Source: Welwitschia mirabilis (lineage: Eukaryota > Gnetophyta > Gnetopsida > Welwitschiales). From it: DNA of 64,000 bases. Below the pieces are notes generated by a model. It searched no databases and was not told the origin of the DNA. It saw nothing but the letters and a program-made list of their open reading frames with translations. Every line of letters begins with the position of its first letter. Position 1 is the first letter of the stretch. Below are positions 1-11,240 of this stretch, in pieces. The DNA lies in the NCBI GenBank assembly GCA_051453625.1, contig JBOZIK010000001.1, positions 84,982,730 through 85,046,729 on the forward strand. Reading direction: 5' to 3'. The translations under genes were made by a program, and so were the position numbers.

Positions 1-273
1 TAAATGAATAAAATAAAGAAAAATAGGCATGTGTTAATTATCTTAATTAACTTAGACAATTTTAAGCTTAGAAATTTACGATCACTCACTTTATACTAGT
101 TATGAGAAGATTTAATCATAACATCCAACGTATATGATATCTTTGGTTGATTTTATCATTACTCTAGGCCCATTGCTAAGATGAAACAGTGGTTTCCTTA
201 AAGGAAAAGAGTTCCTCAAATTTTGTATTCAACTTACCTATGAAATATTTTTTTGGGTGTAAATGTGTTGCAG
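1..273. other. Unassigned flank left of element A1
   Basis: AT-rich sequence with no sustained open frame and no recognised repeat end. It lies outside the low-coordinate LTR of A1, so it is older sequence into which A1 inserted. A perfect 15-base inverted repeat (TTTCCTTAAAGGAAA, 193-207) is the only visible structure. No clear target-site duplication with the far side of A1 could be matched. Confidence 0.5.
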
Positions 274-1494
274 TGCATAATTTTGCAATCCTTTATGTCT
301 TACTAAATACTGTTAATCAAAAATAGATATATTGCAAAATGCGATACTTTAGTATAAATGGGAGTGATCCAAATGTCATGAACTCATTGAAGGCGTACGA
401 GAGAAGAAGGAGAATTGATTTTCGAGAGAATATTATATCTAAAATTTAGAAACAATGTAAGAAAATAAATATGCAATGCAACACAAATGCAACTTAACAT
501 AGATGAACAACTATTCAATTATGGAATTGACTTATTAGGAAGATTGACCCTGTGTAACCTAAATTAGCTAAGGAAACTGTCACTAACTGAGACCACCTTA
601 GGATATCAAGTGAGTCGAATAAAGTGTACTAGAAAATGCTTCTAAACTACCTTTGTTAGCTTTAATAAAGGTTGCCCTTAAGACCTATAACATTAATGAG
701 ACTGTCACCAAATCAAGAATAACATAAACCATGAGGGATATTAAATGTATAAATGCACAAAAGAAACATAGTTTGTATTGATAATTAAACCAGCATCTGG
801 GTTACAAAATAGCCACACCTCAATGGAGGATGCATATCCCTTCAATAAGGAAATATCTTTCTACAACTACACAAGATGGATCTCGCACCCTTTGATCTCC
901 TGTCATGAGAATTTTCAGTGTATCAAAGATGATAAGAGGATCATGGGGTGTTTATTTATACAGTAAAGAAGGTGAAACTGTCACTCAAAATGCACGGAAA
1001 AACATGCTCAAATCAGAGAAAGAAATGGATGAAAAGGTTGAAAGTTGGTCAGCCGTTTTAGATGTCATTCTAACTATCATGGGAACAACCCCAGGGATGA
1101 TGGTACATGCATTATGATTTGTCATCCTTCATATCATGGGAACGACCTAGAGGATGACACCATTAAAAAAGAAGTCTTCATTAGTTCCAGCCCCAGTTCA
1201 TGTTAACATCCCATCTGGCTTATAAAATGTTGTTGTCTTGTCTGTCATGGGGATGACAGTGGGGATGATAGTCCTCCTTATCTTTCCAACTCAAGATAAA
1301 TTAGCTCTAGCGTTATTGATCTCCTCTAAATAATTGGCATCAAAAAGTATCTAAAATGCTTTTGAACATGCCAAGAATTGAACATTTCAGTGATCATTCG
1401 TCGACTCTTCATAATCCTCATAATTCCATTTAAACGTATATGAATGTCTTGTAAGATAGCTCATAACACTCCATCAAATACCTACAATTTGGAA
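274..1494 (-). repeat. 3' LTR of A1
   Basis: Direct repeat of 7929-9152, recognisable along its whole length, for example the shared starts near 276/7931 and shared ends (ATAGCTCATAA...) near 1457/9115. In element sense it starts with the family end near 1494 and finishes at the TGCATAATTTTG block (plus-strand reading). It carries a TATAAATA-type box (as TTTATTTATA, about 950-960) and two palindromic GTCAT..GATGAC modules between 1060 and 1280. Small open frames inside it are chance frames present, differently broken, in the other LTR. Confidence 0.85.
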
Positions 1495-3100
1495 ATGCTT
1501 CATAGCCCACAACTTAGCCTTTTTTAGTTCTTAACAAAATCATACAAACAACTACAATTATGAATTAAATTATCTTAAAAAATCAATTTGAAAATTATAA
1601 AATAGGCTCAAAAATAATCTCAAACATATCACATAGCAAAATAACATGTAGTGCATCATGTGTATGAAGTGAAAATTGCAAAAATTATGTCTCAAAAAAG
1701 CTACGGTGAAAAATGAGTTGTAAAAATGAGTCTTGTCCTTTCTCAAGAAAAATAATACATCTTGTATTAGCTAATGAAACAAAGAAATTAAAACAATTAA
1801 CATGTCTAGATGAGGAGATGGATGATGGGTGTTTTTGAATTTTGACAATTGATGAATTAAGTGTAGAGCTTATTGTAGAAATGTCAGATCTAAAAAATAA
1901 CGATTTACGAAAGATTCTGAAAAATATGAAAATGTATTAATTGGGATGAAATAGATGCATGAGTGTCCAACAAATGTGACTTGACAAAAATGATTATCAA
2001 GATTGTTTAGAACTCCAAAAGATTAAAAATGAACATCACAAAATTTATAAGTAAACTCATCTGAGCAAGAAATCAACTCTTTTATTTAAAACTAGGCAAG
2101 AAGACCATGAAATGTTAAGGTCTTAATATGATAAGAAAATACTGAAATAACTTTGAAATAACTAACTGAACATGAAAGAAAACAGACAGAATAGTCATAA
2201 GGTAACATAAAGAAGATAGCCTACCTATCCTAAATTTTAACCTAGCAGATTCCTGTGGAAGAAATCACAACATACCTTGATTTAAAAATGCATGATTAAA
2301 TGTATAAATATGTAAAATTCCATTCAATAAGGTAGTTTTTATGATGATACTAAAAATCAAATGCTTTAAATAATAAGTGATAAGATCAAAGGGTTGCTAA
2401 AAATGAACTTATCTACTTTCATCTTAAAACAAACACTTGAATTCTTCGAAATGAAATGATCATGTGGAAAGACTAAGAGTCTAGGAAACAAGAAAAATCT
2501 CTAATGATACCAGGAACACCACTGATCTTGCAGCCTCAAAGTTTTTATTATTTTATTATCTATGATGAGGGGAGTGCAACCACAATGAGAGAAGTAAGAA
2601 CTCATAAATCATGGCCATTTAACCTCCTAGTGGAGTTCCCATAGCTACCATATTACACTACCAAAGGCCCCTCTCGGGAAAATTTACCCCGGTTTGCTTG
2701 CGGTACGACATCATGATCTTATTCCACTCTTTTCTTCTTCTTTTTATTCTTCTTCTTCTTCTCATTTTTAACAAACAAAAGATAAATTCTATATGATTAA
2801 ATACTCCAAAATACAAAGGTAAAAAGACAGAAAAGAACATCCTTAAATAATCTAAGACCTTCTCATCATTGAGAAAAACATAAGAAATAAAGCACCTTCC
2901 TTCAAAATGAAGTTCATAGATGTGTGAATATATTAAGATTAGATGAATCCAATCTTACCACTAGAAAATGCCTAAGTCAAAGACTAGTCATGAAAATAAA
3001 ATAAACACATAAGTCATGTTTAAAAGATAATCAAGTAATATCATAATGGCCTCCAAAGAAATAAGCTAAAATAAAATTCAGACAATGGTAGGAAAGAAGT
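1495..3100 (-). other. 3' untranslated region of A1
   Basis: Long non-coding stretch between the integrase relic and the 3' LTR. The LTR-proximal part (about 1495-1535) contains, in minus-strand sense, AAAAGGCTAAGTTGTGGGCT, the decayed polypurine tract seen cleaner in A3 and A4. Around 2480-2760 it holds a block strongly conserved among A1, A3 and A4, listed separately. The rest shows no coding frame. Confidence 0.65.
2480..2760 (-). repeat. Conserved 3'-UTR block with purine microsatellite (A1 copy)
   Basis: In element sense this reads a GAA/AGA-rich microsatellite, then a CATGATG stretch, then a block containing GGTAAATTTTCCCGAGAGG and GGTAGCTATGGGAACTCC. Matching blocks lie at about 23975-24300 (A3) and 32847-33230 (A4). 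The block is better preserved than the coding regions between the same copies. Its role is unknown; a packaging, export or processing signal would be inference. Confidence 0.7.
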
Positions 3101-4200
3101 TCTCCTCATCCAAGGGAACCTCTAAGGCTAGTGCTTCTATCATATTTACATTAGAAGGTTGTTCATATATTTTTAACCTTTGTTCATTAACTTTCTAATT
3201 TTTTTTAGTGGTTAAGTTAGAAATCTCAATAGAGCCATTAGAATGTACATTCTCAATAAGGTAAGGACCTAGCCATTTTAAGATCAACTTGTTATGTAGA
3301 AGATGCACTCTAGTGTTGTATAATAAGACTAGTTGACTAGGTTAAAAGTTCTTATGGATCAAATTTTTATCATGTTTGAATTTATTTTGGGCTTTGTGAA
3401 TAAGTTGACAATGAATAGCTCAAGTTCCTTTTAGACTTTATTTTATACAAGTTCATAGGATGAGAAACTAAGTGAATTATGCTAATTTGTATAGTAAGCC
3501 TAAAGAACATCATTTAATTTAAAAGCACATGATTTCTTATTAGTATAGATGATTTTTTAAATCATTTTTTGATTTCTCTATTAGCATTTTTTAGCTTGTT
3601 CATTAGTTTGAGAATGATAAGCACAAGGTACTTTATGTTCTATTACAATGGATAAAAGAAGTTTTCTAAAAATTTGATTAATAAAATGAGTTCCTTGGTT
3701 ATTAAGAATTATTTGAGGAAAGTTAAAACATTGAAAAATTTAAGTTCTAACAAAGTTACAAACGGTTCAGGCATTAGTTGAGGAAGTAGAAATCACTTCA
3801 ACCCATTTAGTTACATAATTAACAACTACTAAAATGTAATCTTTATCTTTAGAAGGTGGTTTAATTAGGACTATAAAATTGATATCTAATAGCCAAAGGT
3901 TCACACTCAAGAATGGATTTGAGAAGAATTTCGTGTGATCATAAAAGGCTACCAAAAAATTGACATGCATTACACCTTCTAACATAATTGAAAGACTCGT
4001 GAAAAAGACTAGGCTAATAAAATTCGGAGTGAAGAATTTTCATGATTGTTTTCTGACTGTTAAAATGTCCACCACAAAGACTACTATGATAAAAATAAAT
4101 GATATCAGGTTTTTCCCCTTCTGGTATACATTTTCTCATTATTTGATCCTTACACCTATGATGAAGATGGGGCGCTATCGACTCGTAGTCACCCATCTTA
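3100..4200 (-). pseudogene. A1 integrase relic
   Basis: Minus-strand reading gives the zinc-binding N-terminus (YHSSLCGGHF, then RRCNACQ) followed by the core start with YILVVVNYVTKWVE, the Ty3/gypsy pattern for the enzyme that inserts the cDNA into chromosomes. Homology continues in several frames toward 3100, where the C-terminal region fades. In-frame stops and frameshifts show it is dead. Plus-strand open frames over the same bases are antisense shadows. Order after RNase H is as expected for Athila/Tat-type pol. Confidence 0.8.
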
Positions 4201-4389
4201 TGGAGAAAAGATTTTCTTTGATTATGACTCTAATTTTGTGGAATTTTTAAAGGAATAAGATAGTTGATAATATTAGCATAACATGGAAGGGGATGAGTAG
4301 AAGATATATAAAATAGTTACTCATCTAAAAAAGAATCACTGATAGAAAGATCATCAAAAGAAGAAGAAAGGCATGATAAGTGATCTGCT

Positions 4390-4735
4390 ATGTTATTGAT
4401 GTTTGCCTACCTTATCTATGATAGTGAGATTGAATTCTTGCATTAAGAGGATTCAACCAATCAATCTAGCACTAGAATATTTCTTACTCATCAATTATTT
4501 AATTGCCACATGATCTGTATAGACATTTGTGTGGAAGCTTAAAAGATAACGTCTAAGTTTATTGAGGCAAAATATTATGGCTAAGATTTCTCTCTTAGTA
4601 GTTGTATAATTTACTTGAGCTTTGGACAACGTTTTACTATGGTAAGATATGATTTTAAAATTATTTTCATTCTTTTGATCAAAACCCCACCTATAGCAAA
4701 ACTACTAGCATCACATATTAACTCAAAATCTTTTT
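4390..4735 (-). pseudogene. A1 RNase H relic
   Basis: The minus strand encodes, across at least one frameshift, DFELICDASSFAIGGVL, then NYTTTKREILAIIF, then VYTDHVAIK. These contain the conserved Asp, Glu and Asp of retroelement RNase H, which degrades the RNA strand during reverse transcription. It lies directly between the RT and integrase relics. Catalytic residues survive although the frame is broken. Confidence 0.8.
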
Positions 4736-4909
4736 CCTAATTAGGTCCTATTACAATAGGAACATAAGAGAGTTTATGTTTAAGTTTCTTGAAAGCAAGC
4801 TGACAAGATTTATTTCAATCAAATTTAGCTTTTTTTTTGAGTAATGAGTGAAGGGGTTTACATATTTTTACATAATCTTATATGAAACAATGATAAAAAC
4901 CATAATGTC

Positions 4910-5620
4910 TAAGAAAAGATTAAAGTTGTTTAACATTGGTTGAAGGAGTAAAGTTTTGAATGATACCAATATTTTCAGGGTTCATCTTAATTCCTAATTT
5001 AGAAATGTAGTGATCTAGAACAATTCCACTTTCAACTAAAAATAAGCACTTTTCTAAACTTAGATGAAGTTCATACTCTATGCATCTATCAAGGAATTTT
5101 TCTAATCTTTCTAATATTTGATTAAACATTTCTTCAAGTATTGAACAGTCATCCATAAAAATTTGTATCAAATCCTTTATCAATTCTGAAAATATACCTA
5201 TCATAGTACATTGCAAAGTTCAGATAGCATTACATAATCAAAAAAGCATTAATCTCAAAGCAAACATCCAAAAAGGTGAAGTAAAGTTATTTTAGCTTGG
5301 TCTTTACTAGCTATGCAAACCTAGTTATACCCACTATATCCATCTAAAAAGTAATAAAAAGAATATCCCTGAACTCTCTCAAGTATCTAGTTAAGAAAGG
5401 GTAGGGAATAATGATCTTTTTTCATGACTTCATTCAATTTTCTAGAATCTATGCATACTCTCCATTTCCCATCCTTTTTTGGTACTATAGTTAAGGGACT
5501 AACTCATTCACTATCAAATATAGCATAAATGATTCTAGAATCCAATAGTTTGATAATTTCATTCTTAACTACTTTTTTAAGTGCTAGATTTAACCTTCTT
5601 TATGGTTGCCTAATAGATTT
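4910..5620 (-). pseudogene. A1 reverse transcriptase relic (FMDD retained)
   Basis: The minus strand reads RT fingers (RLNLALKKVVKNEIIKLLDS), VPKKDGKWRVCIDSRKLNE, then FLDGYSGYN, and finally the catalytic FMDD box at 5148-5159 followed by a thumb region with LVESGIVLDHYISKLGI. This order is diagnostic for Ty3/gypsy RT and matches Athila best. The last 98 codons before the thumb end are open; upstream the frame is interrupted several times. The polymerase palm is therefore readable but not functional. Confidence 0.85.
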
Positions 5621-5999
5621 TGCATTTTACTTAAGATAGATTTTATGCTGAATAATAAAAGTGGGAATGGCAAATAAATCTTTATGAGAGCAAGTGAAGG
5701 CATGAATTTTGGAAGTCTAGAGAAAAATATACTTCAATCCACTAAGAAGATTTTTCAGATGTAGACTAAAATTTTTAGTTTCCATTATAGACTTATGTAG
5801 TGGACGATCTTCCTCAAAGTGTGAGTTTTTATTTGTTGTTAATAGTTGGACTTCCTTACAGACTAAAGATTTTATTTCTTCTTCATCTTCATCTAAAAGA
5901 TCATTTTCTAAATGCTTAGGTTGGGTGGACCAAAAGCTTCTAAGTTTTTAATTTCAAGTGGATCATCATAAAGTGTAAGTTCATGTAACATTAACCATC

Positions 6000-6440
6000 T
6001 TTTTTTTTTAATGAACGATTTGGTAGGATTAAAGTTGGTTTAATTTTATTTTCTACATCCCACTCATCACCTAGGTCTTTCTTAGTTAGATAAAAACTCT
6101 AATTGTAAACTTTGTATTCCCTAGGTGACACTCCATCATCCCAGTTCTTATGTTGATAATGTAATGGGCTATTGAACATAAGGCTTTTTTTAGAAGTAAT
6201 GGATAACCTCGTTATGTTTGACCTCTATTACAACCACATCTATCAAGTAGTATGTCTCTTCAATTTAAATCACTAAATCTTTTATGACTCATGAGGATTT
6301 CTTAACTAATGTGTTTGCTAATTCCAAGATAATTTGGTGGGATCTATTCTATCTTCTAAACCGAGTCTCTTTCAAATGTGTAATGGCATGATATTAACAC
6401 TTGCTTTGATGTTAATTAAAGCCCTTTTTATTCTTTTATT
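6000..6440 (-). pseudogene. A1 retroviral-type aspartic protease relic
   Basis: Minus-strand translation gives KALINIKASVNIMPLHI then KRLGLEDRIDPTK. This matches the protease of A3 (ALIDIGESVNIMTLHIYKRL) and the family pattern DLGAS-N-MP. The catalytic Asp reads as Asn here, so the enzyme would be inactive even in frame. Further along, the usual post-protease segment is recognisable but broken. Confidence 0.7.
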
Positions 6441-7249
6441 TTCATTTAATGTAACACTAACTATTGCTACCTTGAATCTTTAAATTTTGGATATTTTTGC
6501 AATGCTAAGTTTGTGAGAGATTGAGATAAAAAGACTTTGTTCTGAATAATTTGTTGTTATTTTATTATTATTAAGTCTTTACATAACTTAGAGTATTTTG
6601 GGTTTTCTTGCAAAAATTTTCAAAATGGTAAGTTTATACTCACATTTTACATTAAGGTTTTGAGATGTTTGTGGAAGGTTGGATTAGTGTTAAGCCTATT
6701 AAGCCAATGGATAACTAGTTTCTTTGCTATTTATTATGAAGAATTTTTCATTTTTACTTTTATCAGGAGAAGGGAAGTGGTGATTTCTAAATATTTTGAT
6801 GTCCTATTTTTTTTCATCTCTCATATTATTTTGAGAGGTTGATGCTTTATAAGAGGTAGGTTGGCTTCTTGTCCACTTTGTGTTACAAGCTTACAATATT
6901 TTCTTACTTTATTGGGATTTGATAGAGGTTGTGTTGCTAATGCTCCTTGTGGTCTTTAGTTTGCCAACATGGTTTATTAAAGGATATTTACTAAGTTTTA
7001 ATGCTAGATTTTGTCTTTTCTTATGATTTCCTAAGTTCATTTATAGAGCTTTTAAGTGAATCATTTTGATTTGATGAACCTAGTTGAAGTTTAGATTTTC
7101 AAATTGATTTTTTAAAGGTTAAAAATTGGTTTGAAAATTTTTGAACTTATTGTCAAAGGTTGGAAAATTGGATTGTGTATGCAACCTAGGTTGTAATTGG
7201 TTTTGGTTTTGATTTTAGTTTAGGTTTTAGAAGTTTGAAAATTTTTGGT

Positions 7250-7519
7250 TCAAAGCATAAACTTCTTCATATACTTTCTTCTTGTAATTGGCAATAGTGG
7301 ACAATTCTTGGTTATTTGATAGTCATCCTCACATAAGTTACAAGTTGGCAAAACACTCTTTTCAGTTGCTGATTTTGCATCTAAAATCATCTCCGTGTAT
7401 CTTTTCAAAGTTGTTGTTAAGTCTTTAATCAAATTTATAAGGTTGTCCTCTATTTTGTCTACCTTTTTTTCTAAACTTAAAAAAGTACAGTCATCCATTT
7501 CATCATGGGGATAATACAT
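7250..7519 (-). pseudogene. A1 gag nucleocapsid remnant
   Basis: An 89-codon open stretch with a coiled, Lys/Glu-rich segment followed by CNLCEDDYQITKNC. This corresponds to the zinc knuckle of A3 (CX2CX4HX4C), with the His replaced by Gln. The capsid-like front half of gag present in A3, A4 and A5 is absent: only about 380 bases separate this frame from the primer site, against about 1.5 kb in A3. The start codon shown by the frame is probably accidental, created at the deletion junction. Confidence 0.75.
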
Positions 7520-7529
7520 GGAATGATGA

Positions 7530-7899
7530 AAAGATTATTGTTAAACTCAAAAAAATTGCTGTAAGCAAAAAGCATAAGCACAAAATAGAAAGAATGCTAT
7601 CATTCACCTTATTGTGGGGATGACAGAAAAAATGATAGTTATTTTACTATTGTTACAGAAATAGAAAAGAAAATTTACAAATAAAAAACAAACTACAAAA
7701 TTTATTTTATTGTTTCCAATGTCGTCTGGATGACAGAAAGGATAATAGACTATTATTATAGACTAAGAAAAAATGAAAACCATGAATAGAAAACCTATGA
7801 TTCCTAAATAAAAATACACTGCCACTATAGATAAATATTCAAACTAAAATTTGATTTACTCACCTAAGCAATGATAATCTTCATGCTCCTTAACAGCCT
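7530..7899 (-). other. A1 5' untranslated leader with palindromes
   Basis: Sequence between the primer site and the truncated gag. It contains repeated GTCATCC/GGATGAC arms, for example ATGTCGTCTGGATGACAG at about 7721-7738 and a second module near 7600-7640. No reading frame is supported. Confidence 0.6.
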
Positions 7900-7917
7900 T
7901 CCTCGACAATGACACCA
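7900..7917 (-). other. A1 primer-binding site (tRNA-Asp type)
   Basis: The minus strand reads TGGTGTCATTGTCGAGGA, a lightly mutated form of the plant Athila/Tat primer site complementary to the 3' end of tRNA-Asp (TGGCGCCGTTGCCGGGGA). It lies 11 bases inside the 5' LTR boundary. It fixes the element's orientation and supports the lineage call. Confidence 0.85.
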
Positions 7918-7928
7918 AGATATTATGA

Positions 7929-9152
7929 TGCGTAATTTTGTAATCCTTTATGTCTTACTGAATCATATTAATAAAAAATAGTTATATTACAAAATATAAC
8001 ACTTCAATATAAATGGAAATGACTCAAATATCATAAAACCATTAAAGGCATGTGAGAGAAGAAGGATCATTGATTTTGGAGAGAATATTTTATCCAAAAC
8101 TTAGGAATAATGCAGGAAAATAAATATGAAATGTAATGTAAATGCAACTTAACCTAGATGAACACTTATTCGATTACTGAATTAACTTGTTAGGAATATT
8201 AACCCTATATAACCTAAATCAGCTAGGGAGACTATTATTAACTGAGACCAAATTAGGCTATCAAGAGAGTCGAATGAAGTGTAATGCAAAATTCTACTAA
8301 ACTACCTTCGTCAACCTTAATAAAGGTTGCCCTTAAGACATATATCATTAATGAGACTATCACCAAATCAAGAATAACATAAACCATAAGGGATACTAAA
8401 TGTATAAATGCACAAAAGAAACAAAGTTTGTATTAATAACCAAACCACCATCTAGGTTACAAGATAACCACACCTCAATGGAGGATGCACAACCCTTCAT
8501 CAAGGAAACATCTTTTTGCAACTATATAAGATGGATCTCTTATCCTTTGATCTCCTGTCATGACAATTTCCAGTGCATTAAAGATAATAAAAGGATCATA
8601 GGAGGGGTTTATTTATATAACAAAGAAGGCAAAACCGTCACTCATAATGTGCTAAAAAATGCACTTAAATCAGAGAAGAAATGGATGAAACAAGTGAAAG
8701 TCAGCTAGTCATTTCAAGTGTCATTCTAACAATCATGGAAATGACCTAGGGGATGATGGTATATGTGTTATGATTTGTTATCCTTCATGTTATGGGAATG
8801 ACCTATAGGATGACACCCTTAGAAAAGAGGTCTTCATTGGGTCTATCTCTCGTTCATGTCAACATCCCATTTGTCTTATATAGTGCTATCATCTTGTTTA
8901 TCATGGGATCAACAATGGGGATGATAGTCCTCCTTATCTTTTCAAATCAAGATAAATTAGCTCTAGCATCATTGATCTTCCTCCAAAGCACTAAGCATAA
9001 GAAAGTGCCTGAAATGCTTTTGAACATGTCAAGAATTATGTATTTCAATGATCATCCATCAACTCTCCATAATCCTCAGAATTGCCTCTAAACTTATATA
9101 AATGTCTTGTAAAATAGCTCATAATACTCCATTAAATACATATAATTTGGTA
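7929..9152 (-). repeat. 5' LTR of A1
   Basis: Partner of the LTR at 274-1494. In element sense it starts at the TACAATTTGG-type end near 9150 and ends next to the primer site. A TATATAAATAAA box is present in minus sense (8608-8619), and palindromic GTCAT..GATGAC modules occur in the U3-equivalent part (about 8720-8930). The outer bases (ggta) have lost the canonical CA/TG end. Confidence 0.85.
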
Positions 9153-9650
9153 GGGCATTAAAATTATTTACACATGCTACGTCAGTATTTTTTTGAATGG
9201 AATATAGTTTTTACTTTTGTATAGCTTTGTTTTGAATTTTCAAGCTTTGCTTTCGAATTTTATTTTATTTACTTATTTTGCTTCACTTGAACTTTTGAAT
9301 TTTAAGCTTTGAGTTTTAAAGCTTATCTTTTTAGTTTTTAAGCTTAATTTTTTTAAATGATTAATAACTAGGTTATTCATTTTTTACTTGTACCATTTGA
9401 GCCTACTTCAGTATGAGATTTTCTCTTGGTATCAGAGTCTAGTTTTTGATTATACACTATGAAGTGTAATGCAATATATCATGACATAAGAAATGGTTTT
9501 AATTCATCATATCAGTTGAATGGTACAATACAATAACTGAAATATTCTGAGATCATATGCTTTCTTTAGAACCATTTTGTGTTAGAGTTACCCAAATTTT
9601 TAGAGTCTAGTTTTAATCATATGATGTAACAAGTTTAATGTAGCATAAGA
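9153..9650 (+). mobile_element. Copia fragment: LTR end, primer site, start of gag
   Basis: TGGTATCAGAGTC at 9427-9439 is the classic Ty1/copia primer site for initiator tRNA-Met. Sequence before it would be the tail of a 5' LTR. About 60 bases after it a frame resembling copia gag starts (SYQLNGT), interrupted quickly. The fragment is cut off on the left by A1 and on the right by the LTR of C1, so it is probably older than both. Too little remains to name the lineage. Confidence 0.5.
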
Positions 9651-10796
9651 TGATATTAAAATATAGGGGTGAATATCTTATATAAAGAACAAATAAGATA
9701 AAGAGATGAAAGTAAAGGATTTAAAAGGAATGGGAAAGGAAGAATAGGATTTCTAAAAAATTTAAACAACTATTATTACCCATATAAGAAATTATGAAAT
9801 AAAAAAGATATAATAAAATAAACTCATAAGTAAAACCAAAATAATGCACAAAACAGATTTATAGTGGTTCAGGACACACCCTCCTCCACTCTCGGAAGAT
9901 AGCCAATAACTAATATGATTCTAGATCTTTGTTACTTCACTATCCACCAAGTTTTCGAGGCTAACCTTTAACCTTTAAAAAGTGGACTTTTGTGGGATAA
10001 GTTTTAACCTTCATAAAACAGACTTTTATAGGCTAAGTTTCAACCTTCATAAAATATACTTTTTTAGGCTAAGTCTCAACCTTCATAAAATGGACTTTTC
10101 TAGGCTTAGTTTCAACCTTTTAGCTTCTTCAAGTATGACTGATGAGGTGAAGCCTTTGTTCTTTAAATCACTCAAATGTAGGTATAAACAGTATAGCCTT
10201 ATTACTTAGATTTAGTACAAAGGTAGGTACTAATAGAAAGAAAAATGATGTTACAAGGTAAAGCTTCTCAAATCAAGAGTACAACCTGCTTTTTCAATCA
10301 GTTCAAAAAATCTCATTAAGTTTTGAGTGTCGTCTCTTTAAAAAGATCTTCCAAAAAATATAGTTGTTAGGTAGTTGGGAAGGAGTCTGACATTCACAAT
10401 GGATCGATTAGGTGAGATAATGATTAGAAAACTAATTCAAGTTTGGTCATTTATACAAGTTTGGTCGATTCCTGAATCATTTTATTCACCGCATTCTAAG
10501 ACTGCATATTGTCTAATCCACTTCATATACATCCAGTCGATCCCATATGGGTCTAGTAGACCTAATTTGAAGCAGACCAAAATTAACACTCCTAGGTTTA
10601 ATTGGCCTAAGGATGATTTTATCGATCCATAGTTTAAGTCATTAGATAGAAAACAAAGCAAAGACGATCACAACACATTCAAGTCTTGACTATTTTTTAG
10701 TTATGAATTCTTTAGCTTCTTGCATTTGTAAAATCACATTCCATTCTAAAAAGATCATTTTAGTTTAACATCAACTAGTAATATAAAATCTTAACA
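9651..10796 (-). repeat. 3' LTR of C1
   Basis: Aligns with 13131-13876 and 15946-16752. The inner end is marked by ATCTTAACA (element sense TGTTAAGAT) immediately after a purine tract, the usual copia TGTT start. The outer end near 9651 is inferred by alignment with TGAAG...AAATAA at the other two copies and is uncertain by several bases. It contains four exact-length 36-bp repeats (9970-10113). Confidence 0.75.
9970..10113. repeat. 36-bp minisatellite inside C1 3' LTR, four units
   Basis: Units start at 9970, 10006, 10042 and 10078, each 36 bp, built on AACCTTCATAAAA and GACTTTTNTAGGCTAAG. Because 36 is a multiple of three, one frame stays open and spells a 12-residue repeat (LHK-DF-RLSFN). 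This is a by-product in a non-coding LTR, on the strand opposite to the element, not a protein. Copy number differs between LTRs of the family. Confidence 0.9.
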
Positions 10797-11240
10797 ACCT
10801 TCCCTTTTGACATTGATGGCAAACAAATAAGTGATTTCAAGACCAAAGAAATATTTCATTTTTAAGCTCTTTCTTTCATCAATCTAACAAAGCATATTGA
10901 CATAATAGAAGCTCCCCCTTTCACAAAGCCATACAAACAATATTAAGTAAAGGGTACATTTTCTTTTAAGAAAAAGAAATACCTTGAAACAAACCATTTT
11001 TACTTCTATTAGATTTTAACTATGGTAATTTTATACACACATCTACAAAACCATATACACTAATACATTTAAAATCAAAACATCATATGTCTAAATTGAG
11101 AAAGGTCCATTACATCTTTTCGAAAACACTATATTTTCTCCCCCTTGTGACATCAGACAAAGAAAGAACGAAAAAGAGATAAAACATCTATAGACCTTAG
11201 ACATGTGGTGATAAGCACCATATTTTCTCCCCTTAACTTT
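10797..11240 (-). other. Multiple polypurine tracts of C1
   Basis: In minus sense, purine tracts occur at 10797-10808 (AAAAGGGAAGGT, next to the LTR), 10912-10921 (AAAGGGGGAG), 11137-11146 (AAGGGGGAGA, preceded by TGATGTCAC) and about 11225-11234 (AAGGGGAGAA). The tract next to the LTR would prime plus-strand synthesis. Repeated extra tracts upstream of the 3' LTR are a known hallmark of Sireviruses. Confidence 0.65.

Larger units (their letters stand above)
274..9152 (-). mobile_element. Athila-like Ty3/gypsy retrotransposon A1, decayed
   Basis: An element of about 8.9 kb bounded by two direct LTRs of 1221 and 1224 bp. On the minus strand the order is 5' LTR, tRNA-Asp-type primer site, gag remnant, protease, reverse transcriptase, RNase H, integrase, long 3' untranslated region, 3' LTR. 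LTR ends read TG(CCAAATTGTA)...(AAAATTATG)CA when compared with the other copies here. The two LTRs agree at about four of five positions over their first 140 bases, mostly with transitions, so the insertion is old. All frames are interrupted. RT and integrase resemble the Athila lineage (FMDD box, long RT fingers, ILGRPF-type region after PR in sister copies). The gag N-terminal half is missing. The element cannot be autonomous now. Confidence 0.85.

Noticed and set aside
3960-4250. 96-codon plus frame
   Set aside because: Antisense to the A1 integrase zinc-binding region.
8400-8708. 102-codon frame in the A1 5' LTR, with a broken counterpart at 778-1117
   Set aside because: Both lie in LTR sequence antisense to the element; the frame is not conserved between the LTRs.
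9982-10209. Apparent repeat protein with a 12-residue period
   Set aside because: Produced by the 36-bp minisatellite in a non-coding LTR and lying on the strand opposite to the element.
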